Source: Clostridiales bacterium
Lineage (GTDB): Bacteria; Bacillota; Clostridia; Tissierellales; Sedimentibacteraceae
Assembly: GCA_003483345.1 (NCBI GenBank)
Contig: DMWH01000225.1
Span: forward strand, 11,460-28,497
Length of the DNA: 17,038 nt
Reading direction: 5' to 3'
The notes under the pieces were generated by a model. That model ran no database searches and was not told the DNA's origin. It worked only from the letters and a program-made list of their open reading frames with translations. Below, piece after piece: positions 1-6,237 of this stretch (position 1 is the stretch's first letter; the number at the start of each line of letters is the position of its first letter). The position numbers and the translations under genes were made by a program.

Positions 1-119
1 TTACCGGCACCGTTAGCACCAATGATAGATACTATTTGTTTTTCTTTCGCTTCTATGCTTACTTCCTTTAGAGCTTTAACATATCCATAACACGCACTTA
101 ATTTATCTATTTTAAGCAT
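1..119 (-). CDS. livF: LivF-type ABC transporter ATPase (N-terminal fragment)
   Basis: This is the first 39 complete codons of the second ATP-binding subunit of a branched-chain amino acid (HAAT family) ABC transporter; the rest lies beyond the left edge. The translation starts MLKIDKLSACYGYVKAL and reaches the Walker A motif GANGAGK at the boundary, the spacing usual for LivF. It would energise import together with LivG at the inner face of the membrane. The ATG overlaps the livG stop codon by one base (TAATG), and a GGAGG ribosome site lies in the end of livG, so translation is probably coupled. The fragment is too short to show the signature, Walker B or H-loop motifs; the LivF call rests on gene order and the N-terminal sequence. 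Confidence 0.9.
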   Translation of the reverse strand, partial: MLKIDKLSACYGYVKALKEVSIEAKEKQIVSIIGANGAG

Positions 120-886
120 TATTTTCCCTCCTCTGCACCTAAATATGCTTTTATTACCTCAGGGTCATCTCTAACTTGTTCAGGTGTGCCGACAGAGATG
201 GTTTTTCCAAAGTTTTGAACAAATATTCTGTGAGAAATACCCATTACAAGTTCCAATCTATGCTCAATTAATATAATTGCAAAACCGAATTTTTTGCCCA
301 GGTCCACAATTAAATTGCTTAATTCACTTATTTCTGTAGGGTTTAAACCCGCTGCCGGCTCATCAAGCAATAAAACTTTAGGATTACACATCAAGGCACG
401 GGCTATTTCCAAACGTCTTTGATGTCCATAAGCTAAATTCTGCGGTTCACTGTGTAGTTTATCTTTTAAACCGACAATTTCTAAATAATGTTTACAAAGC
501 TCCAAACCGCGTTTCTCTTCTGACATTCTTTTGGGTGTTGGGAGTATACTGTCTATAAAACCATACTTTGATTGCGGGTCAAAGGCACACATAACATTCT
601 CTATCGTAGAAAGACCTTTAAAAAGACGTATATTTTGGAATGTTCTTCCGATACCCAGTTTAGTTATTTCATGCTGCGGTAATTTTGTAATGTTTTGTCC
701 GTCCAGTATAACAGAGCCTTTATCGGCAGTATATACTCCGGAAATAACATTAAAAATAGTAGTCTTACCGGCACCGTTTGGTCCGATAATACCGACTATC
801 TCACCTTTGTCTACACCTAAATTCAAATCACATATTGCCTGTACGCCGCCAAAGCTTTTCCATACTTTCATTACTTCTAAGAGCAT
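119..886 (-). CDS. livG: LivG-type ABC transporter ATPase
   Basis: ATP-binding subunit of a branched-chain/hydrophobic amino acid importer, about 255 residues, normal for LivG. Visible motifs are Walker A GPNGAGKTT, a Q-loop region (GRTFQNIRLF), the ABC signature region YGHQRRLEIARAL, Walker B VLLLDEPAAGLNP and the H-loop in ILIEH. The reading frame is open up to an ATG 19 codons further upstream (943), but I place the start at 886 (MLLEVMKVWKSF) because AAGGAGG lies directly before it and LivG proteins begin this way. The start overlaps the end of livM by 10 bases, which suggests coupled translation. It would pair with LivF to form the nucleotide-binding dimer under the LivHM membrane core. 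The family assignment is secure; the exact substrate (Leu/Ile/Val or other hydrophobic amino acids) is inferred. Confidence 0.95.
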   Translation of the reverse strand: MLLEVMKVWKSFGGVQAICDLNLGVDKGEIVGIIGPNGAGKTTIFNVISGVYTADKGSVILDGQNITKLPQHEITKLGIGRTFQNIRLFKGLSTIENVMCAFDPQSKYGFIDSILPTPKRMSEEKRGLELCKHYLEIVGLKDKLHSEPQNLAYGHQRRLEIARALMCNPKVLLLDEPAAGLNPTEISELSNLIVDLGKKFGFAIILIEHRLELVMGISHRIFVQNFGKTISVGTPEQVRDDPEVIKAYLGAEEGK

Positions 887-1743
887 TTGGTATCCTCCTT
901 TTCCTTGAATAGACTTTTTACACCCTTTGGAGTTAATTCCCAAGTACCCAGCAAACCGTCAGGTTTAAAGTTTATTATCAATAAAACCACTATTGCATAA
1001 AATACCATCCTGTAATCAGACAAAAATCTAAGAACTTCAGGTAAAGCTGTCAATACAACTACTGAAAGAACCGAGCCCGTAAGACTGTTTACCCCTCCAA
1101 AGAATGCCATTATTACCCATTCCGCACTTTTCCTCCAGCCGAATAAGCTTGGGTCTACATAAGTAATAACAAAGGCGTACATGATACCTGATAAGGATAC
1201 CAGACCAACCGAAAACAAAAAGGCAATCATCTTAACTCTAGCTACATTTATACCCATGGCTTTTGCCGCTAACTCATCACCTTTTAAAGCAATACATTGT
1301 CTGCCGTATTTAGATTTTTTAAAAAATGCTACCAATATAACGCTGACAGCCGCAACAGAAGCTGCAATCGGCAAGGTAATCAATTTTGGAAAACCGCTGA
1401 AACCTGAGGCACCGCCTGTCAACCAGCTCATTTGATTCAGTAAAGCTGCCATAGCTTCACCAAAACCTAAAGTTACCAAGGATATATAGTCACGCCTAAG
1501 ATTAACCGTAGGAAGTCCTACAATAAACCCTATAACAACACTTACCAATATAGCAATTATAGCTGACGGTATAAAGGGCCATCCCAATTTTACAACAAAA
1601 ATACCTGATGTATAGGCTCCAATTGCCATGAATGCTGCTTGTCCTAAGGAGAACATGCCTGTCAAATTAGAAAGAACATATACACCCGCAACTGCTATTA
1701 AAGTAATCATAGTTTGTGTAATAACTGATATATAAAATTGCAT
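877..1743 (-). CDS. livM: LivM-type branched-chain amino acid permease
   Basis: Membrane permease subunit of the importer, 288 residues, with a run of hydrophobic segments throughout (for example around residues 5-35, 50-80, 125-145, 170-195 and 245-265). The region GDELAAKAMGINVARVKMIAF is the cytoplasmic coupling loop typical of LivM/LivH permeases, and the N-terminal LTGMFSLGQAAFMAIGAYTSG is characteristic of LivM. With LivH it forms the transmembrane channel. The start has a full AAGGAGG site, and the TAA stop of livH is part of that sequence (TAAGGAGG), so reinitiation after livH termination is likely. This LivM is shorter than the E. coli form, which has an extra N-terminal extension; length near 290 is common in Firmicutes. 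Confidence 0.93.
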   Translation of the reverse strand: MQFYISVITQTMITLIAVAGVYVLSNLTGMFSLGQAAFMAIGAYTSGIFVVKLGWPFIPSAIIAILVSVVIGFIVGLPTVNLRRDYISLVTLGFGEAMAALLNQMSWLTGGASGFSGFPKLITLPIAASVAAVSVILVAFFKKSKYGRQCIALKGDELAAKAMGINVARVKMIAFLFSVGLVSLSGIMYAFVITYVDPSLFGWRKSAEWVIMAFFGGVNSLTGSVLSVVVLTALPEVLRFLSDYRMVFYAIVVLLIINFKPDGLLGTWELTPKGVKSLFKEKEDTKCS

Positions 1744-1754
1744 TTGCTTCCTCC

Positions 1755-2630
1755 TTAAGCCTTTTCTTGTACATTAGAACCTGCAATTCCTTGCGGTCTT
1801 AGGAACAAGAATACTATCATCACCAAGAATACCACAACAGGTGAATAACCGGAGCCGATAAAATATATCAATACTGTTTCCAACAGTCCTAATAATATAG
1901 CCCCTATTACAGCCCCCGTAATACTTCCCAAGCCTCCGATTACTGATGCTATAAAACCTTTGGTTACCATTGTACCAAGCTGAGCTGTAAGTGTGAAATT
2001 ATAAATTCCAAGGAACACACCTGCCAAACCGCCTAAAACACCTGATATCACGAATGCAATACGTATTGTTCTATATACATCGATACCCATCAGATATGCA
2101 GTATCTCTGTCAAATGACACAGCACGCAAACCGCGTCCCGTCTTGGTTTTTTCGATTACATATACCAAAATAATTAAAACAACTGTTGAAATGCACAGCA
2201 TTACCATACTGCCTGTCTGAATTACAAAATTGCCAATCCAAATGGCGGGTTTCTTGAAAAACATAGGATACACATAAAATCCCGGTCCAATAATTATTGT
2301 TACTATAGCTTCGTAAAGAGTACCAAGTGTAATTGATGAAACAAAATAGTAAAAATTAGCTGATTTTTGAATTGTAATTCTTCTAAATGCCACTAATTCA
2401 CCAAAAAATGCAATGACTCCCCCTGCTAACATGGATGTTATCAATATTGGTATCAAAGACCAACCCGTTGCAACCGATACGAAATATCCCACAAAAGCAC
2501 TGGATGTCATTAAGCCTCCATGCGAAAAGTTTGAAAACTTTAATATGTTAAATATTAATGCAAATCCCGTAGCTATTAACGCATAAACTGCCCCAACAGC
2601 TAGTCCGTTCAGTAAAATCTGAATAGCCAT
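1755..2630 (-). CDS. livH: LivH-type branched-chain amino acid permease
   Basis: Second membrane permease subunit, 291 residues, the usual LivH length. It begins MAIQILLNGLAVGAVYALIATGFALIFNILKFSNFSHG, the classic LivH opening with the glycine/alanine-rich first helix followed by NFSHG (LivH proteins usually have NxAHG). The coupling-loop region near residues 165-190 reads RGLRAVSFDRDTAYLMGIDVYRT, and a later segment FIASVIGGLGSITGAVIGA is also conserved in the family. It forms the channel with LivM. AAGGAGG precedes the ATG. A small inverted repeat (2644-2660) sits just upstream of that site, in the 41-base gap after the FucI-like gene. Confidence 0.93.
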   Translation of the reverse strand: MAIQILLNGLAVGAVYALIATGFALIFNILKFSNFSHGGLMTSSAFVGYFVSVATGWSLIPILITSMLAGGVIAFFGELVAFRRITIQKSANFYYFVSSITLGTLYEAIVTIIIGPGFYVYPMFFKKPAIWIGNFVIQTGSMVMLCISTVVLIILVYVIEKTKTGRGLRAVSFDRDTAYLMGIDVYRTIRIAFVISGVLGGLAGVFLGIYNFTLTAQLGTMVTKGFIASVIGGLGSITGAVIGAILLGLLETVLIYFIGSGYSPVVVFLVMIVFLFLRPQGIAGSNVQEKA

Positions 2631-2643
2631 ATTTCCCTCCTTA

Positions 2644-2660
2644 TATCTCTCAGGGAGATA
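2644..2660 (-). repeat. Small hairpin upstream of livH ribosome site
   Basis: TATCTC-TCAGG-GAGATA forms a perfect 6-bp stem with a 5-base loop in the short gap between the FucI-like gene and livH. It lies immediately upstream of the livH AAGGAGG. There is no T-tract, so it is not an intrinsic terminator. It could affect livH translation or mRNA decay, or be of no consequence; the stem is short. Confidence 0.4.
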
Positions 2661-2671
2661 CGATTTGTTTA

Positions 2672-3943
2672 TTAAATTATTTCCAGCCCTAATTCTTCTG
2701 CAAGCAATGCCATCGGCTCTGCAACATCTTCAAATGCAAATACCTGATGACATCCTAATGCAGTATTAATATAATGCTTAAAATCGTCAAATTTTATATA
2801 TAATTGAGTACGGCATGCCGACTCATATTTACCGTCAATTGTAATACCCTTATTAATCGTAATCTTTCCGGCATTATCAGAAATTCTACATGCAGTAACT
2901 ACTTTATTTAAGGGAAGCTCAACCTGGATGCTTGTGCCAATGCCGCTTTCGTGATGATTTCTTAAAATATAATTGCAATTTCCTTTGTTTTCTACATCAA
3001 TCGGAGCTGTACAATGAGAAAAGTTTATTATTCCTTCAGGATGAATTCCGGGATTTGCCATCCAAAGTTTTGTATTTACAAGTTTCTTCATTAACAGCAT
3101 TGTAACAGCACTATCCAAATCACCCTCACAAGATACGAATTTATCGGTACAGTCGTTAATATAGCTTGCACCTAAGCAAGAGCTTGTTCCTTCTTTAAGT
3201 AAATTAAAACAAGCCAATGCCATACCGTCTGCATTATAGGTATTCATTACTTTTTGTAAGGCAACTGCCATCCTTGCTGAATTTACGATATCCTCGTCAG
3301 TAGGCTCAACAATTTCAGATGCCCCGCTCTTATATTTATTATAGTATATTTCTGCTTCAGCATTCGTAATACTTCGGTAAACTTCTGCAACTTCTTCTTG
3401 CGGTACTTTTTCAATTTTAACACCGAGCTTTTCGTAATCTTTAATGTCGTCACTGTTGCTGACAACCCACGGCTCGGTTTCTCCAACTAAAATAATTTTT
3501 GCATTTTTTACATATTGTAATGCTGAAAAAACTTTTATATACATTTGTAATTCACTCTTGTTTAATGCTATGCGGACGTGATTATGGCTGCGTTTCAATG
3601 CCGCCCAGCAGTCCATCACTGTAGGTGCCGCATTCTTCATAACCATGAGACTAGAAGCTTCTTCCGAAACATTGCCTATTATGTAGGCTGCATAAACAAT
3701 TACATATTTTGCTTTCTTTGCAGTTTGAATTATTTCTTTTTGTACTGCCCCGCTCATGGGGATTGCAACTAAAATATCTTGTTCTTTCAGATTAAATTTT
3801 TCTATATCATTCATATCATTAATAAGATATTTTTTAGAATCATCATCGATTATATTTTTACTTATCTCCTCATAATAGCTTTGGAGCTGCTCCTCATTAT
3901 TCCAATAACGGCGTGCTGCATAAAAAGCATATATTATACTCAT
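2672..3943 (-). CDS. L-fucose/L-arabinose isomerase-like protein of unknown function
   Basis: A 423-residue soluble protein that resembles the C-terminal half of the FucI/AraI sugar isomerase superfamily. Visible family-like features are CEGDLDSAVTMLLMKKL (residues 272-288, with acidic E273 and D275), the NFSHCTAP motif (307-314, H310), a second histidine cluster NHHESG (329-334), and the ending GCHQVFAFEDVAEPMALLAEELGLEII, which matches the usual C-terminal metal-histidine region (H399). These are candidate divalent-metal ligands by analogy with FucI; I infer this and have not aligned it. The N-terminal half looks like an alpha/beta fold (ILVAIPMSGAVQKEI, KIILVGETEPW). There is no signal peptide. 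AGGAGGT precedes the ATG. It sits between the binding-protein gene and livH, co-oriented, so it belongs to the transporter operon, which is unusual because this transporter family imports amino acids. It could be an isomerase for an imported compound or a regulatory or repurposed fold; no specific reaction can be assigned. Confidence 0.75.
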   Translation of the reverse strand: MSIIYAFYAARRYWNNEEQLQSYYEEISKNIIDDDSKKYLINDMNDIEKFNLKEQDILVAIPMSGAVQKEIIQTAKKAKYVIVYAAYIIGNVSEEASSLMVMKNAAPTVMDCWAALKRSHNHVRIALNKSELQMYIKVFSALQYVKNAKIILVGETEPWVVSNSDDIKDYEKLGVKIEKVPQEEVAEVYRSITNAEAEIYYNKYKSGASEIVEPTDEDIVNSARMAVALQKVMNTYNADGMALACFNLLKEGTSSCLGASYINDCTDKFVSCEGDLDSAVTMLLMKKLVNTKLWMANPGIHPEGIINFSHCTAPIDVENKGNCNYILRNHHESGIGTSIQVELPLNKVVTACRISDNAGKITINKGITIDGKYESACRTQLYIKFDDFKHYINTALGCHQVFAFEDVAEPMALLAEELGLEII

Positions 3944-3992
3944 AATAAACCTCCTGTAGTATTTAATGTCATTATTTTTGTAACCTACAGTA

Positions 3993-4020
3993 GAAGGTAC
4001 AGTGAAGACACTGTACCTTC
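3993..4020 (-). promoter_or_regulatory. Intercistronic stem-loop after livJ
   Basis: GAAGGTACAGTG / CACTGTACCTTC form a perfect 12-bp stem around a 4-base loop. It lies in the 138-base gap between livJ and the FucI-like gene. No clear U-tract follows on the minus strand (the next bases are TACTGTAGG), so it is not a complete intrinsic terminator. Similar stem-loops after ABC binding-protein genes commonly protect the upstream mRNA or partly terminate, so that the binding protein is made in excess over the membrane subunits; that role is inferred here. Confidence 0.7.
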
Positions 4021-4081
4021 AATCTGGCTAATTTTACCATAAGGTAGGACAACTGTCTAGATTAAGCTAAAAATTTTGCTA

Positions 4082-5302
4082 TCAATCTGTTGCATACCTC
4101 TTTATCATTACAGATTCTCCGTTTACAATTTCATGTACGTACATTTCAAGTCCCGGAGCCTGATGTGTTTTTGGATCTATAGAATTAACTCCTGTTAATC
4201 CTTCAAATCCTGATAGATTTTCAACAGCATCCCTTATTGCTACAGGGTCAGTACCTACTTCTTGAACTATTTGATATATAATATTAGTAACATCATGTCC
4301 TAAGAAGAATTTGTTTGTGGCATCTACACCGGTTTTATCCTTATAAATTTTCATAATTTCTGCAATCTTCGGGTCGCTTTCAGTAATATTGTTAATATAA
4401 ATTACTCCGTTAGCAGCATCACCTGCAAGAGAAGCAAATGGCGGAGCAGCATCAAGTCCGTTTATAATACGTCCCTGATATCCGATTGCTCTTGCCTGTT
4501 GTGTAATTGTGATTAATTCCTGTGTATAATTAGGTGCGAAAATTGTATCAGCACCTGCTGCCATAAGTTTCATCAACATTGTACTAAAATCAGTATCAGA
4601 AGACTTGTATTCTACTTCTTCAACAATTTCAACACCTTCAACATCCGTTGCCTTTACATAGGCTCTGAAAGCATTTGAAATACCTACAGAATAAGCATTA
4701 TCATTTCTAAAAATGATACCAATCTTCTTTGAGCCTAATTCTTCAATTGCATATTTTGCCATGATTTCGCCCTGTTGTTTGTCAGATGGCTGTAATAAAA
4801 ACATATTCTTGTATGTAGTGCCGTCTTCTTTTTGTAATGTATTTGGATCAATAGCAAATCCTAATACCGGGACATCATATAATTCGGAAATTGGTGCTAT
4901 AGCTAGTCCAATATTTGCAACCGGCGGTCCGACAATAGCATTTACCTTATCCTGTGTACAAAGAAGCTCAAATGCATTAACAGCTACTGTTACATCTCCG
5001 GTAGTATCACGGGTAATAACTTCAATCGGTTTACCGTTAATACCGCCGGCAGCATTTAGTTCTTCAACTGCATATTTAACACCTGCTTCAATCATCTTTC
5101 CAAGTGTTGCTGTTTTACCAGTAATGTCTTGCAATAAACCTATTACTAACTTATCTCCATCTTCTGACGGTGATTCCGGTTGTTCCGGTTCTTCGGGTTG
5201 TTCCGGTTGTTCCTGTGCTGCCGGTGGTTGTTGATTTCCTGTACAAGCTGCTAAACTAAATACCATGCTTAATACTAACAGGATCACAAATAACTTTTTC
5301 AT
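4082..5302 (-). CDS. livJ: Branched-chain amino acid ABC transporter substrate-binding lipoprotein
   Basis: Extracytoplasmic solute-binding protein of the type I periplasmic-binding fold (Peripla_BP_6/ANF-receptor family), 406 residues. The N-terminus MKKLFVILLVLSMVFSLAAC is a lipoprotein signal peptide with the lipobox LAAC; Cys20 would be lipidated and anchored to the membrane. Residues 21-50 form a flexible Pro/Glu/Gln-rich linker (repeats of PEQPE). The mature domain begins KLVIGLLQDITGKTATLGK and includes AGVKYAVEELNAAGGINGKPIEVITRD and NAIVGPPVA, all typical of LivJ-like receptors. GGAGG precedes the ATG. It is the first gene of the operon, followed by a stem-loop that may raise its mRNA level. 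The ligand is probably leucine, isoleucine or valine, but members of this family also bind other amino acids, amides or aromatic compounds. Confidence 0.93.
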   Translation of the reverse strand: MKKLFVILLVLSMVFSLAACTGNQQPPAAQEQPEQPEEPEQPESPSEDGDKLVIGLLQDITGKTATLGKMIEAGVKYAVEELNAAGGINGKPIEVITRDTTGDVTVAVNAFELLCTQDKVNAIVGPPVANIGLAIAPISELYDVPVLGFAIDPNTLQKEDGTTYKNMFLLQPSDKQQGEIMAKYAIEELGSKKIGIIFRNDNAYSVGISNAFRAYVKATDVEGVEIVEEVEYKSSDTDFSTMLMKLMAAGADTIFAPNYTQELITITQQARAIGYQGRIINGLDAAPPFASLAGDAANGVIYINNITESDPKIAEIMKIYKDKTGVDATNKFFLGHDVTNIIYQIVQEVGTDPVAIRDAVENLSGFEGLTGVNSIDPKTHQAPGLEMYVHEIVNGESVMIKRYATD

Positions 5303-5344
5303 TTACTTCCTCCTCATTATAAATATAATTTATGAATTTTTTTT

Positions 5345-5459
5345 GCACAAAAGACTGAAATCATGAAAAATCTGCAATTTTTTTGTGCTTGTTAAGGATT
5401 GTAATTGTTAAAAAATGTTTATTATTTGTCAAATATTAAACGTTTGCATTCCCTAACAA
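5345..5459 (-). promoter_or_regulatory. Structured 5' leader of the liv operon
   Basis: Two potential RNA helices abut on the minus strand. Helix 1 pairs UUGUUAGGG (5459-5451, at or next to the predicted transcript start) with CCUUAACAA (5397-5389): nine pairs, one of them a G-U. Helix 2 pairs GCACAAAA (5388-5381) with UUUUGUGC (5352-5345): eight pairs. The two helices are directly adjacent, so they could stack coaxially. An A-rich stretch follows, then the livJ ribosome site. No known riboswitch class is recognised, and AT-rich sequence can give such pairing by chance. Confidence 0.4.
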
Positions 5460-5464
5460 TATAA

Positions 5465-5493
5465 ATTATATATATATTACCTTCTAATGTCAA
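5465..5493 (-). promoter_or_regulatory. Consensus sigma-A promoter of the liv operon
   Basis: On the minus strand TTGACA (5493-5488) and TATAAT (5470-5465) are separated by 17 bases, a perfect match to the housekeeping consensus and spacing. The transcript would start near 5458, about 155 bases before the livJ start codon. A promoter this strong normally needs control, consistent with the CodY boxes about 50 bases upstream of the -35. Confidence 0.88.
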
Positions 5494-5540
5494 TACGGAT
5501 AATTTTTATTTTAACATTTCCATTATGAAAAAAACCTGAT

Positions 5541-5566
5541 AATTTTCTGAATATTTTCTGAAAATT
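5541..5566. promoter_or_regulatory. Two overlapping CodY boxes
   Basis: AATTTTCTGAATATT (5541-5555) and TATTTTCTGAAAATT (5552-5566) each differ at a single position from the CodY consensus AATTTTCWGAAAATT, and they overlap by four bases. CodY is the Firmicutes regulator that binds branched-chain amino acids and GTP, so a site before an amino-acid transporter operon makes functional sense. The boxes are centred about 95 bases upstream of the predicted liv transcript start, further than a simple promoter-blocking repressor site. Confidence 0.72.
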
Positions 5567-5773
5567 TTATCATATAATGTCAGAAGAAGTCTATAAATAC
5601 AATCTGTACGGCAGAAATTTAAACTGCAATTGATTTTTTATAATAATATTTTTGTTACCAATTCTATTAAATTGTACAAATTTTTCCCACGTATTTAATT
5701 TTATTGCGCCGTAAATAATAAGCATAGAAAGTCAGTTTTGATTTTCTAAAATTTAATCAATGTAAAATTTTGC

Positions 5774-5795
5774 AACCTGTTACATAAAACAGGTT
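5774..5795. repeat. 8-bp palindrome, possible operator
   Basis: AACCTGTT and AACAGGTT form perfect inverted arms around the 6-base spacer ACATAA. There is no adjacent T-tract. It lies nine bases upstream of the -35 region of the spore protein promoter and about 230 bases upstream of the liv -10. It has the size and symmetry of a dimeric repressor site, but I cannot match it to a known regulator. Confidence 0.45.
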
Positions 5796-5803
5796 AATGG
5801 GGC

Positions 5804-5833
5804 CCATGAGTAATTTACCAATTTAACATAATA
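5804..5833 (+). promoter_or_regulatory. Likely sigma-G (forespore) promoter of the spore protein gene
   Basis: CATAATA (5827-5833) matches the sigma-G/sigma-F -10 consensus CATNNTA, and CCATG (5804-5808) matches four of five positions of the -35 consensus GMATR at the expected 18-base spacing. The transcript would start near 5840, about 60 bases before the start codon. Alpha/beta-type spore proteins are sigma-G targets, which supports the call. Confidence 0.55.
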
Positions 5834-5899
5834 TTACATGATTAAATTGAACCTAATTGATAATAATAAGAATACATCTTAAGAGAAAGGAGAATGAAA

Positions 5900-6127
5900 A
5901 TGGCAACAAACAACAGCGGAAGCAACAACATAGTAGTTCCTGAAGCAAAACAAGCTCTTAACCAGATGAAGACTGAAATAGCTAATGAATTAGGCTTAAC
6001 AAATTATGAGCAGATAGATAAGGGAAATCTTACTGCAAGACAAAATGGTTATGTAGGCGGTTACATGACTAAGAGATTGGTTGAAATGGCTCAGAGACAA
6101 ATGAGCGGCGGCGGACAGTTTAAATAG
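5900..6127 (+). CDS. Alpha/beta-type small acid-soluble spore protein
   Basis: A 75-residue DNA-binding spore protein that saturates and protects the chromosome in the dormant spore. The family signatures are clear: TEIANELG (residues 25-32) contains the germination-protease cleavage site TEIA, and ARQNGYVGGYMTKRLVEMAQ near the C-terminus is the conserved DNA-binding helix. The frame also has an ATG at 5894, but AAAGGAG (5886-5892) is only one base from it and seven bases from the ATG at 5900, so 5900 is chosen. It is the only plus-strand gene in the window, diverging from the liv operon and converging on etfA, and is monocistronic. Expression should be confined to the forespore. It shows that the organism makes, or descends from organisms that make, endospores. 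Confidence 0.95.
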   Translation: MATNNSGSNNIVVPEAKQALNQMKTEIANELGLTNYEQIDKGNLTARQNGYVGGYMTKRLVEMAQRQMSGGGQFK

Positions 6128-6140
6128 TAAATAAGGAAAG

Positions 6141-6191
6141 GGGGACACACCTCTACTTTGAGGATATACTCCGGGGTAGAGGATTGTCCCC
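6141..6191 (+). repeat. Nested stem-loop in the 3' region of the spore protein mRNA
   Basis: GGGGACA (6141-6147) pairs with TGTCCCC (6185-6191), and inside it CCTCTAC (6150-6156) pairs with GTAGAGG (6176-6182), leaving a 19-base apical region that can pair further (GAG/CTC). It begins shortly after the stop codon and is more G/C-rich than its surroundings. The GGGGACA...TGTCCCC arms recall palindromic REP-like elements found in many Clostridia. It could be such an element or an mRNA-stabilising 3' structure. Confidence 0.6.
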
Positions 6192-6199
6192 GTACTTAT

Positions 6200-6234
6200 A
6201 AAATTGGTGGATTAGAATATCCACCAATTTTTTT
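6200..6234. terminator. Bidirectional intrinsic terminator between spore protein gene and etfA
   Basis: AAATTGGTGGAT (6201-6212) and ATCCACCAATTT (6219-6230) form a 12-bp stem with a 6-base loop, extended by one A-T pair, followed by a T-run on the plus strand. It ends the spore protein transcript. On the minus strand it lies just after the etfA stop codon and is followed by TTTTATA, so it can also terminate the bcd-etfBA transcript. Confidence 0.9.
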
Positions 6235-6237
6235 GAT

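Larger units (their letters stand above)
5303..5899. other. Divergent regulatory region (liv operon / spore protein gene)
   Basis: About 600 very AT-rich bases without a credible gene. From left to right it holds the liv leader with paired segments (5345-5459), the liv promoter (5465-5493), two CodY boxes (5541-5566), a palindrome (5774-5795), and the forespore-type promoter and ribosome site of the plus-strand spore protein gene (5804-5892). I see no T-box, known riboswitch or convincing leader peptide. Confidence 0.8.

Noticed and set aside
887..943. Upstream 19-codon extension of livG.
   Set aside because: It overlaps livM in another frame, and AAGGAGG directly precedes the internal ATG at 886.
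3993..4020. Reading the stem-loop as an intrinsic terminator ending the livJ transcript.
   Set aside because: No T-run follows on the minus strand, and the following liv genes have no visible promoter of their own.
4713..5234. 173-codon plus-strand open frame antisense to livJ.
   Set aside because: It is the complement of a well-supported lipoprotein gene, has no ribosome site, and its Ser/Gly/Cys-rich product mirrors the Pro/Glu linker.
5303..5367. Leader peptide (ATG ATT TCA GTC ..., 15 codons, minus strand) upstream of livJ suggesting attenuation.
   Set aside because: No ribosome site, no run of branched-chain codons and no terminator/antiterminator pair; no T-box elements either.
5427..5432. 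Second TTGACA on the minus strand within the liv leader.
   Set aside because: No acceptable -10 hexamer lies 16-18 bases downstream (AACAAT at best).
5434..5449. Possible CcpA cre site (minus strand ATGCAAACGTTTAATA) just after the liv transcript start.
   Set aside because: Only the left half and centre fit; the conserved CA of the right half is missing.
5740..5754. Third CodY-like motif (GATTTTCTAAAATTT).
   Set aside because: Three mismatches, which is expected by chance in DNA this AT-rich.
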